From Pomphorhynchus laevis (lineage: Eukaryota > Acanthocephala > Palaeacanthocephala > Echinorhynchida > Pomphorhynchidae): a stretch of DNA of 64,000 nucleotides. The translations under genes and the position numbers were made by a program. Under the pieces are notes generated by a model, which ran no database searches, was not told where the DNA came from, and was given only the letters and a program-made list of their open reading frames with translations. Shown piece by piece: positions 35,255 to 44,014 of the stretch; the first letter of the stretch is position 1, and every line of letters begins with the position of its first letter. The stretch is from the NCBI GenBank assembly GCA_012934845.2, contig WNNJ02002407.1, positions 32,613 through 96,612 of the forward strand, written 5' to 3'.

Positions 35255-35640
35255 CTATCCACATACGCATACAACTCCGCTTCTTCTCGAAACTTTTCGT
35301 CTCATCGCTGTCGGCTCCCCATTGTTCATCAACCTCCCTTCCTTAGACGACACTCGCCTTACCTCTCTATCAATGCGTTTCCGTAATTCCTTCATACTTC
35401 ACGTTCCCAATTACTCTAACAACTACTGTCTCCGATCCTTCTTCGTCGCCGCCTCACTCGCTTGGAATCAGTTCCCTCTCGACGTCCGCCGCGCTCCCTC
35501 CTTTGTTACATTCAAATACCGCATCCGTACCCACCTCGAACACATGCTTTAGATTTTTGTTTTTGGTTGTTGTGGTCATGTAAGCGTACGCCGGCACACA
35601 TTTGCTACGTAAAAATAAATTTAATAATGCGGATAATATT
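35255..35640 (+). mobile_element. L2-type LINE 3' fragment, inserted in a LINE RT
   Basis: It starts in the C-terminal domain (TIHIRIQLRFF), then FINLPSLDDTRLTSLSMR, LHVPNYSNNYCLRSFFVAASLAWNQFP, and ends AAAATAAATTTAATAATGCGG. It matches 2597-3200 and 40310-40880. It is a short 5'-truncated insertion. Confidence 0.8.
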
Positions 35641-35960
35641 GTTATAATCCAACGAACGATACAAGCATCTAAGTCAACAGCCTCTAATTAACCGATGAGT
35701 AAATCGCGTGAAACGGTATTGTATCGAATATCTTTGAAAATTCACAAAAGAATACATCTACAGGACTAGATTCATCAAGACTCCTAGATCAGTCATCATG
35801 AGGCTATAATAGATTGGACATCGTAGAGTGACCTTTGAGAATACCATGTTGAGTAGGAATAATTATGTTGAGTGGTTCGACAATGTAATAAATTTTAAGT
35901 AGGATATTTCAAATAATAATTTTTCCAGTTACCATACTCGTCTATCTTCTCAAATTTGAA
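35641..35960 (-). mobile_element. LINE RT fragment, palm region
   Basis: Minus-strand translation shows IPTQHGILKGHSTMSNLL, then SPVDVFFCEFSKIFDTIPF, the RT motifs just upstream of those in 35041-35254. One stop is present. The L2-type insertion separates the two pieces. Confidence 0.65.
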
Positions 35961-36062
35961 GGCCCTTAATAACAACGTAGTTTTATGGATAAAAAGAAAT
36001 AAATGAAAACAAAAAAGTTTTGAACATGGGACCTAATTTTACTTCAAAATCAAATTTAACGT

Positions 36063-36371
36063 ATGCTAAATTGTTCTTTAGTCTACAAGCTAGTTGTTTT
36101 AAACAATCAGCGATATTCTGTTACAGAAAAGATAATGAAAACAAAGAAGGGTATTGCCATTAATAATCCTGTTGTTTGTAAATCGGATAAAAGAGGATGC
36201 TTGGTAGTAATGGATAAGACTGTGTATGTTTATCCAGGAAAATCATTATTAATGAATGACAACTTAATAATGACCAAACTCCAAAAAAGCGAACTTTTTA
36301 CGTATAAAATATTATTATTCCAATACATACCAAAGCCAAAAGGCTATTCAGGCAGAGTCCAAAAAAAATAA
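36063..36371 (+). mobile_element. Possible Penelope-like element fragment
   Basis: The 102-codon frame holds VCKSDKRGCLVVMDKTVYV followed by LLMNDNLIMTKLQ. This resembles the N-terminal part of Penelope RTs (xxxADKGxxxVVMDRxxYxxxxxxxLxDxxxYxKL). Nothing else of the element is seen around it. Confidence 0.45.
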
Positions 36372-36399
36372 AACAAAAGCAAATGGTCAGTCAACGTAG

Positions 36400-37408
36400 C
36401 TAATTAGGGTATTCCAGTGGTAGTGTTGAATGGCAGCATTGTTCATGTATCCATTTGTAGCATCGTGATTTAAACGTTCTCAAACTGGGGGCAGCAACGA
36501 CTTCCTCAGGCAACGAATTCCACATGTTAATTCCTCTCCTTGAGAGTCTATACACTTTTGGTAATCTGCCAAATCTAAATTTATACAAGACTCTGCTATG
36601 TCCCCGCAACTGATCTACCCGCCTAGTGATTACATCGGTGGGATAACCTACCACATCATTCGACATATGCCATATACATAGCATTTCTAAGGATATGAAC
36701 CTCTCACGTACCGACAACATCCCAATACGACTTAGACGTACATAATAGTCAATACCACTTAAGCCAATACAGAGCCTCGATCCGCGCCTAAGAATAGACT
36801 CCAGGTCTAATAGTTCTTGCTTAGTGACAGGGAAACAAGCCTGAATGCAGTACTCCAAGTGTGGCCTGACGATGGAGATGAATAACCTCTTAAACATGTG
36901 ACAGCTTAACCTGAGGAATGCATTTTTAATACAATATAACGCCCTAGTAGCTTTACCTAGAAAGAAGTCGGTGTTCAACTTTGTTTTCAAGGATCTATGG
37001 ACAATAATCCCTAAATCCTTATGATGAGACACTTCCTTTAAGACCATATCTCCAATAAAGTACCTTAGAGTTTCAATAGGGCGACCTATACTGCATGAGG
37101 ACACATTTATCAACATTCAACCGTAGTCCGGTAGAATCGCACCACTTGATCAGGGAGTTTAGATCATTTTGTAACGATACTCGATCAGCAGGACTTCTAA
37201 TGATCGACCAAATCTTTAGATCGTCTGCAAACGCTAGATGAGAGCATGATAAGCGGAGTAGCAGATCATTAATGAAGATTATAAAGAGCAGTGGGCCAAG
37301 GACTGATCCCTGCGGTACGCCAGAATTAATATTTACCGAATAAGAAAACACGCCCCCCCACACAAACTCGGAAAGACCTATTCGATAGAAATTCCCTGAC
37401 CCACTCAC
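36400..37408 (-). CDS. LINE ORF2, RT palm and C-terminal domain
   Basis: Two overlapping minus-strand frames (37408-37073 and 37116-36400) carry SGVPQGSVLGPLLFIIFINDLLL and AFADDLKIWS (catalytic FADD). They continue with LNVDKCVLM, then HHKDLGIIVHRSLK and VRPHLEYCIQACFP, and end GINMWNSLPEEVVAAPSLRTFKSR. The last block is the conserved C-terminal motif of CR1/Jockey-type RTs. A frameshift near 37100 separates the two frames. Confidence 0.88.
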
Positions 37409-37498
37409 AAATATATGAATGAAGTATATAGTGATATAGTAAAGACACTATGCCGTCGTGTGGTACCCTATCAAAAGCTTTCGAAAAATCAAGGAATA

Positions 37499-39385
37499 CT
37501 ATATGAACCTGAAACCCAGCCGCCAGAGCATCAGCCCATTTTCACGCGCAGTTAGTAGGTTAGTAAGGCATGAACGTCCGATCCTGAAACCATGTTGAGA
37601 TTCAACCAATATGTGATTACGATCCAAATGATCCCTGATTCTACTAGCAATGATTCTTTCTAAAAGTTTGCAGAATACGCTAGTTAAGCTAATGGGCCGA
37701 AAGTCCGCGCAAAAGCTAGCAGGATGCTTTTTGGGAATAGGCACCACAATTGCACACTTCCAACTGTCAGGAATCCAAGATGTATCTAAGCTGTATCTGA
37801 AGAACATAGTTAAATCATTGCTCAGTTCGTTCGCTAGGGATTTGACGAGGAAGGGGGCAATATTGTCTGGTCCCGGCGATGTAAACGAATCGAGCTTCAT
37901 TACCTCGTTCAACACCTCATCCACTCTGAGTGGACGAACACAACACCGATGAGCAACCGGAACATACTTCCAACTAAAGTCATGCAGTTTGTTAGAGGTC
38001 AAAGCCTGTACCAAGAAGCCATCAGCTAAATGTTGGGCGATTAGAGACGGATCGGTCAAAGTTTCAGTTGGCGTTTGGATTGAGCTAATTGTGGCGACAA
38101 GTGTTCTGTTGTTTCTTACATAAGACCAAAACCTCCTAGGATTCAAAGATGCATCCATGGCGATACTATCTTCGTACGAATAGCGTTTCTGAAATTTTAG
38201 CCGATTGCATAAGTTCCGAGAGTCGATGTAGGCACGTTTTAAAGCAGAAGAACGCCTAAATTCGCGCCACAATTTGTTGCGGGATCTTATAGCATCAAGA
38301 AGCTCTCTGTCGAACCAAGGAGGATGTCCATACTTGAACTTGCAGGCACGTAGCGGAGCAAAGATATCAGAAATTCGCATCAATTCATCATGGAGCAGAT
38401 CAAAGACTACAGGAACCTCCAAACCGAAGTGGATACGAAGACTATCACAGATACCTTTTGGGAAGCTTGCAGCTAGTTGACTAGCATCAACACCTACCCA
38501 ACAACGTTTTTTAAAATTAGAGTTTTGTGAGGCTCTGTTGAACAGCGACAGCCGCATAGAGAATACACAGTGATCGCTATTGCCAATTGGTGCGTCATAA
38601 CGAACACCTGAAACGTCACCCAAACACTTAGTAAAGACCAAATCGAGTATAGAAGGCGTCCCTGTCACACAAGTAGGTTCTTTAATATGTTGAACTAGTA
38701 GCATCTCAAGTAACAGAAAGTCACTCAGTACTTTCCCAATTCCGTGAATTGGTCGTGAATGACTATCTTTCCAGTCTATTTGGGGGATATTGAAGTCACC
38801 CAGGAGCAAAATCAGAGGATACGAAGATAAACTCAGCAAATGTGATTTAAGAGAGTCAAATCTTAATTCATAGGACGGAGAACGGTAAAGGACGCAGAAT
38901 CGGGATCGTTGACCATTTCCCAGTGTAAAAGCAAGACCTTCAAAGGAATAACCAATATCGTCGCGAAAATCCGAGATATTCAATACCAGGAGACTATTTC
39001 GCACATAGGCGGCTACCCCACCTCCACGTTTACCACATGAGCGATCCGAACGTATTAGAAAATAGTTAGGGATGGCAACACAGTCATCCGAAATGTCAGA
39101 ATGTAGCCATGTTTCGGTTATACAAAATACATCAAAACGTTTCGAAGCAACTATGAATTTAATTTCCGAGAACTGAGCCAGGAGACTACGAACATTTGAA
39201 TAACCGACAAAAATGTTCGTATAATGGGAAAATTTGACACGCTCGGTGACACTATCGAAGTCTACTAGTTTTCCTACACACGAACCATCACTACTAAAGA
39301 GGTCTGACTCTACAGAAGTAAGGGATGCCACCGGACAGTCGGACGCCACTTGACCACCCGAAAATTCCGGACACATAGGTTGCAC
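37499..39385 (-). CDS. LINE ORF2, endonuclease and RT N-terminal part
   Basis: An open frame of 628 codons. The endonuclease spans residues about 60-290: YSNVRSLLAQFSE, FCITETWLHSD, LIRSDRSCGKRGGGVAAYVRNSLL, YRSPS, LLGDFNIPQIDW and DAPIGNSDHC. The RT begins with FTSPGPDNIAPFLVK, IPDSWKCAIVVPIPKK, FRPISLTSVFCKLLERI and ESQHGFRIGRSCLTNLL. It then shifts frame just before the FLDFSKAFDRVPHD block, which is present in the next frame at about 37450-37500. The first in-frame Met lies upstream of 39310, so ORF1 and ORF2 overlap by 76 bases. Confidence 0.9.
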   Translation of the reverse strand: MQPMCPEFSGGQVASDCPVASLTSVESDLFSSDGSCVGKLVDFDSVTERVKFSHYTNIFVGYSNVRSLLAQFSEIKFIVASKRFDVFCITETWLHSDISDDCVAIPNYFLIRSDRSCGKRGGGVAAYVRNSLLVLNISDFRDDIGYSFEGLAFTLGNGQRSRFCVLYRSPSYELRFDSLKSHLLSLSSYPLILLLGDFNIPQIDWKDSHSRPIHGIGKVLSDFLLLEMLLVQHIKEPTCVTGTPSILDLVFTKCLGDVSGVRYDAPIGNSDHCVFSMRLSLFNRASQNSNFKKRCWVGVDASQLAASFPKGICDSLRIHFGLEVPVVFDLLHDELMRISDIFAPLRACKFKYGHPPWFDRELLDAIRSRNKLWREFRRSSALKRAYIDSRNLCNRLKFQKRYSYEDSIAMDASLNPRRFWSYVRNNRTLVATISSIQTPTETLTDPSLIAQHLADGFLVQALTSNKLHDFSWKYVPVAHRCCVRPLRVDEVLNEVMKLDSFTSPGPDNIAPFLVKSLANELSNDLTMFFRYSLDTSWIPDSWKCAIVVPIPKKHPASFCADFRPISLTSVFCKLLERIIASRIRDHLDRNHILVESQHGFRIGRSCLTNLLTARENGLMLWRLGFRFI

Positions 39386-39855
39386 TCACCACTTTCCAGC
39401 CGTCGATGCAGCTCGTTGAAAGCCTCGTGTCTTCTCAAACGATCTGCAGGAGATAAATCACGGAGTAAATGAAAATCAGAGCGCGATAATCTAAATGCAT
39501 GCTTGAGTAGGATGTCAACATGATCTTTTGAGTCTAGAACAACTTTTAAAAGTCTAGTTCTTTCTGAAAGTTTCTTGCCTAGACGAAAAACTCTTCGAAC
39601 TTTAAGACACTTCGCAACATCCACATCGCTCTGGAGAAAAATCTTAGAAAACACTGCGCGAAGATGCACAATATCGTCATCCAGTCTACTTTGGGGATTG
39701 TTACTGAGAGATTCTTCAACACCGCTCACGATAACGTTTAACTCTCTTCTGGAGTTAAATTGTCTAGAGCTAAATTGTTTAGGGCTAGCAGACGGAACTA
39801 ATGAAGAATGAGTCTCAGGGGCAATCGATGGCCGTCGATGATTTGGAGGAATCAC
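39310..39855 (-). CDS. LINE ORF1 protein
   Basis: The C-terminal half matches the ORF1 of the 28.3-kb LINE: NVIVSGVEES, then RVFRLGKKLSERTRLLKVVL and NLCVRNFRVVKWRPTVRWHP. The frame stays open upstream to about 40070 and there includes a cysteine-rich stretch (DCSQNCPLGSDC, then HPRCSLC), so the true start is probably upstream of 39855. It is presumably an RNA-binding nucleoprotein of the element. Confidence 0.75.
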   Translation of the reverse strand: MIPPNHRRPSIAPETHSSLVPSASPKQFSSRQFNSRRELNVIVSGVEESLSNNPQSRLDDDIVHLRAVFSKIFLQSDVDVAKCLKVRRVFRLGKKLSERTRLLKVVLDSKDHVDILLKHAFRLSRSDFHLLRDLSPADRLRRHEAFNELHRRLESGECNLCVRNFRVVKWRPTVRWHPLLL

Positions 39856-40309
39856 TGCATGTTGTTTATTATTTGGAAGGCTAATTATTTGTCGTAGATT
39901 ATCTATAGGCCTAACTATAATCTGACTAGCCTTTGCAAGATCCTTAACGCTATCAATTAACGGGGCTACTAGAGGAGCAGCACATAAACTGCAGCGGGGA
40001 TGCAGTTGCTGCGGGTAAGCACAAGGACGCTCACTACAATCGCTACCTAGAGGACAGTTTTGAGAACAATCACTGCCCGAGGAAGTGTTAATATAATTAT
40101 TTATAAATTATTTATTTTTATTTATATAAAATACGTAGACTCAAGTAACTGATCAGATTTCTACAATAATTTTCCGAGGGAACTACAAAAATGGGAAAAT
40201 AAGTACACAATTTGTCAAAGGTTATATTTCACGTAATGCAAACCAGGATTTATGTATATCTGTCCAAAAATCCACAAAGAACAACATGTAGTTAGATTAA
40301 GACATAAAA

Positions 40310-40880
40310 AAGATTTATTTTAATGTGGCAAATGCGTGCCAGCGCACGCTTACACACCACAACAAAACAAAAATGTCAACAATGTGTCGAGAAGGTGTGA
40401 ACGGAGGAGGTGTTTGAATGTGATAAAGGAGGGAGCGAGGCGGACGTCGAGAGGGAGTTGATTTCAGGCGAGTGAGGCGGCGACGAGAAAGGATTGGAGA
40501 CCATAGTTGTTGAAGTAATTGCGAACGTGGAGTAAGAGGGTATGACGGGAACGCAGCGATAGCGAGGTGGGGCGAGTGTCGTCTAAGAAAGGATGGTTGA
40601 TGAACGATGGGAAGCCGACAGCGATGAGACGAAAAGTTACGAGAAGGCGGAGTTTGATGCAGATGTGGAAGGAGTAGAATGATGAATTTCGGAGAATTGG
40701 CGAAAAGGCTAAGGTAGTAATCGATTTTAGGGAAAAGAAGCGATGAAAGAAGAGACATACAAGAACGGAAATCGATAAGGGGGCGGATACGGCGGATGTC
40801 ACGAAGAATTAAGTTAGACGATCGGACCTTGTCACGGACGAAGGGTTTAAGGGAATTATGAAATTGATTTATCAATAATT
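40310..40880 (-). mobile_element. L2-type LINE 3' fragment
   Basis: It is nearly identical over long stretches to 2597-3200 (GGCAAATGCGTGCCAGCGCACGCTTAC and following), with an internal deletion between about 40670 and 40680. Minus-strand translation gives FVRDKVRSSNLILRDIRRIRPL, then FINHPFLDDTRPTSLSLRSR. It is 5'-truncated, in two shifted frames. The close match to 2597-3200 suggests recent mobility. Confidence 0.85.
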
Positions 40881-40904
40881 TGTGGATTATCAGTACACAA
40901 TAAA

Positions 40905-41650
40905 ATAAAATAATAACCAGGTTAAGGCATTGAGCACCCGACTCAAACAGTTTGGCCTACGCCTCAACGTCCGAAAAACCGAAATCTAACGACGGACCCC
41001 AATGATGAACTTACGATCAAAATCAAGGAGCAAAATCTCATTCGAACGTCAACATTCAGATACCTTTGATCCACCGTTACAGCAGACGACGATCTTCATA
41101 CAGAGGTTTTGACTCGAATAAACGCAGCATGGATGAAGTGGTGGTCAGTAACCGGTGTCTTGTGCGATTCCACGATTAAAGATCGCATAAAATCAAAAGT
41201 GTACAGAAAAGTAGTCAGACCCCTCGCGATCTATGGTACCGAATGCTGGCCAATGACCAAACATGCAGGGCGTCGATTCGTAACGAAGGAGGCCAAGATG
41301 CTGAGGTGGACTGCCGGAGTTACACGTATAGATCATATTCCGAACAATGATCTCAGGGCAAAATTTAGTGTAGCGCTGATATGCCACAAGTTACGGTAAA
41401 CTCGATTATGGTGGTACGGTCACGTCCTCCGCGCTGATAAAGACACATTGGCAAGGATGGGTTCGACCTCAAAGTGGAAGGAATGCGCCCGAGAGGAAGA
41501 CCAAAGCATCGTTGGATCGACATCGTAAATCGTAATTTAGCTTACTTCGGCCAGCAACCGAGAGACGCCGCAGACCGCATGAAGTAGAAAAAGAATTCAA
41601 AAGAAGCGGACTCCGCCACCATACGGGACAAACGCTGAAGAAAAAGAAGA
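40905..41650 (+). mobile_element. LINE RT C-terminal fragment, RTE-like
   Basis: Plus-strand translation reads STRLKQFGLRLNVRKTEI, then RINAAWMKWWSVTGVLCDSTIKDRIKSKVYRKVVRPLAIYGTECWPMTK, MLRWTAGVTRIDHI and RLWWYGHVLRADKDTLA. This is the C-terminal part of the RT type often found with CFDP2-like endonucleases, which I place tentatively near RTE. One stop follows at 41398. A possible 5' part of a related element is at 49515-50150. Confidence 0.75.
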
Positions 41651-41864
41651 GAAGAATAAAATAATGATTACGGTAGATGTTAACTTATTATGTCTAGTAA
41701 AAAGGGCCATTGAATTAGCTTCTGATGTATTGCTTTAATATGAAACTGAATTGATGCTAGGTAAAATTTAGTGGGTAAAACTCTTATAATTGTGTACTAG
41801 TGAGTCTAATTTTGTACTTGATAATGTAATATGAGTGCAAAAGGATCATGTATAAATGGGGAAC

Positions 41865-42110
41865 TTTTTAAATAGTTGATACTGATCCATTATTGATAAA
41901 TAATTATTAGAGCTGGATCAAAGAAAAGAGGACATTATTTTTGATATTTCGTTAACTTCTGTTAACATCAAAGATGCTAAACTTTATATTTCCAACTGAT
42001 GGATACCATTGTTAATTTGATAAGATGATGACTTCTGTATTATATACAAAGGAGTATTGTTCAATGCAAATTTTTAAATCTCTTAAATTCGTTTGATCCG
42101 GTATATACAA
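41865..42110 (-). mobile_element. LINE RT fragment with MITE copy 3
   Basis: Bases 41981-42110 translate on the minus strand to NLRDLKICIEQYSFVYNTEV, then PSVGNIKF, matching the LINE at 5545-5690. A shortened MITE (41900-41980: TAATTATTAGAGCTGGATCAAAG, then GATATTTCGTTAACTTCTGTTAAC) follows. The outer LINE flank GATCAGTATCAACTATTTAAAAA then matches 5913-5937. Confidence 0.65.
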
Positions 42111-42389
42111 TTGAAAATTTCTGCTGAAGTTGATGGAAGCGTTTCCCTTGATGTTAATACGGTAAGGGATATTAATGATAATATACGAACAGGTGTCTTT
42201 CAAAATATTTGTGATATACCAAACATTGTACCATGGGTTACACAGATTAATTTGTCCTTGCTAGCTAATAGTTTTCCTAATTGGATTTTAAAAGAGCATT
42301 TTTTATCTCTAAAAGAAAAAATGCAGTTATGGTTCAAAAAAGAAATAGATGTAGGTCATTTCTAAATGATGGTTGGAATAAAATAATTA

Positions 42390-42615
42390 ATGGATTCTTT
42401 AAGTGCCAATGTTGAAAAAATCATACTTTACAACAAAAAAAACTGCCTCAAATCCATAATAAAACATAAACCTAGTTTTATCGACCAGCGTAAGGTAAAT
42501 AAATTACCGTTTAAGGATTGCGATAAAGTGTTTATTAGACAGGCCGACCACGGTTTGTCCACAAGAATTGAACAACATATATTCTTCAGCACAGGGGTAC
42601 AAGTAGTTCCTTAGT
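42390..42615 (+). mobile_element. Penelope-like element GIY-YIG endonuclease fragment
   Basis: The frame contains VNKLPFKDCDKVFIRQADHGLSTRIEQH. This follows the Penelope GIY-YIG pattern (VYxLxCxxCxxxYIGQTxRxLxxRxxEH), with the two Tyr positions changed to Asn and Phe. No RT of the same element is attached. Confidence 0.65.
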
Positions 42616-42667
42616 TGACCATGCTGTCTCACAAGACAACATAATTGATTTTGAAAAAGTGGTATTG

Positions 42668-42693
42668 TCAACTCGCCATATGGCGAGTTGACC
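42668..42693. repeat. Perfect 26-bp palindrome
   Basis: The half-site GTCAACTCGCCAT is followed directly by its exact reverse complement. GTCAACTCG occurs again at about 42716, and the nearby GACCCCAACTCG repeats part of it. Confidence 0.85.
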
Positions 42694-42939
42694 CCAACTC
42701 GTTTATTGAGAATTGCGTCAACTCGAAAAAAATATAAAATTTAAGAAATTATTTTGTACATTCGAATTAATTTTGAATTATATTTTTTTAAAGAATGATT
42801 AAAAGTAAAGATTTGGAAACAAGTTAAGAATTATTTATTTCGAACTTACACGTAAAATATTTATCGAGTACATTACGGTAAGCCCTAGGTTCAAAGGAAT
42901 CAAAATTTTCAACGATAATCCTAAGTTTCTCTTATTTTT

Positions 42940-43900
42940 TAATTTTTGTTAATCTCTAATAAACCGCATCAGAAGTAATTAGACCATCTGAATTAAATAT
43001 ACACTTTATTTCTGGCAAACAGTTGGTGCGCCGTTTAACATAAGAGAAAAACGATCTACGGTCATAATGACATCTTGATATTGAGTGTTTCTCGAAAAGA
43101 AATCTTATGTGGCGCTTAATATGATTCTTCACAGTCAGATATTTAAAATAAGTATCCATACCACATTTACAGTTATTGAGTGATACATGACGTTTCTTAA
43201 TTGCAATCACGATCGAGCCAAGGATATGTATACCGTCGAGTTGGTTGTCCACAGTGAGTGAGAATCGATTTAAAAGGATTTTAAGTGTATCACGAAAGTA
43301 TTGGCAGGAGTATTCCACACCGTAAATAATGCGTTAGGCCATGTGGTATAGTTAAAAAACAATTCATACTATCAAAATCGATCTCACACATATTCAGTTT
43401 ACGTTGCATGGGCGAATAAGACGGACAAGATTATGTGTCAATACTAACACGGATAGCGACATGGTCAAAGTTCCCGAACGGAAAACAACATGATGTATTA
43501 CTAACAAGATGGGAAGGCATATAGAAACAAAGGTTCAGTAACGAACACAATAATGCTGAGAATCTTGTGGCATCTTATACATGCTGTGTTAACTGAAGCG
43601 TGTTACATGTATCGAGAAGGTCAAGGCTGTCGCTATCACTATCTCTACAGGTAAATGTTTTCCAGTCAACACCAGACATGTTAAAGTCACCGAGCACGAT
43701 AACTCTCGTAGATGAAGCAAATCTAGTCAATTGACATGCAATTGAAAGTGTAGATGAACGCGGCGACCGATATATTATATCGATAATAAGTTTGAAAGGA
43801 GGTTCCGGCTAACCATAAAGTTTTATTACCATTCACTGCGTCATCGTCAGCTAGCAAGACATTACAACTTATATGAGACTTATCATAACTGCTGCTGTTT
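42940..43900 (-). mobile_element. LINE fragment, endonuclease to pre-RT region
   Basis: Minus-strand frames show VLGDFNMSGVDWKTF near 43660-43700, then a degraded stretch. An open frame at 43318-42956 follows with TYFKYLTVKNHIKRHIRFLFEKHSI and SRCHYDRRSFFSYVKRR. The FWxYVxxR block is the usual sequence between endonuclease and RT in CR1/Jockey LINEs, also seen in the 52.2-54.9 kb copy. Several stops break it. Confidence 0.7.
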
Positions 43901-44014
43901 GTTATAATAGTAAATGATGATGATGCTTTTTTAACGAAAACCGAATTTATTTGACAAAGACTTTATTTGACAAAGACACTGCAAAATCATAACAAAAGTA
44001 ACAATGAAAAATAA

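Larger units (their letters stand above)
36380..40085 (-). mobile_element. CR1/Jockey-type LINE, nearly complete
   Basis: A 3.7-kb minus-strand LINE with both open frames. ORF1 ends at 39310 and overlaps the start of ORF2 (39385) in another frame. The RT and C-terminal domain run down to 36400. Three frameshifts, two of which offset each other near 37410-37545, are the main defects; no other stops interrupt the frames. It is the best-preserved LINE in the window and probably the youngest. Confidence 0.9.

Noticed and set aside
42093-42365. 90-codon plus-strand frame (VWTQ-like, WILKEHFLSLKEKM)
   Set aside because: No recognisable family, and its start overlaps a LINE fragment on the other strand.
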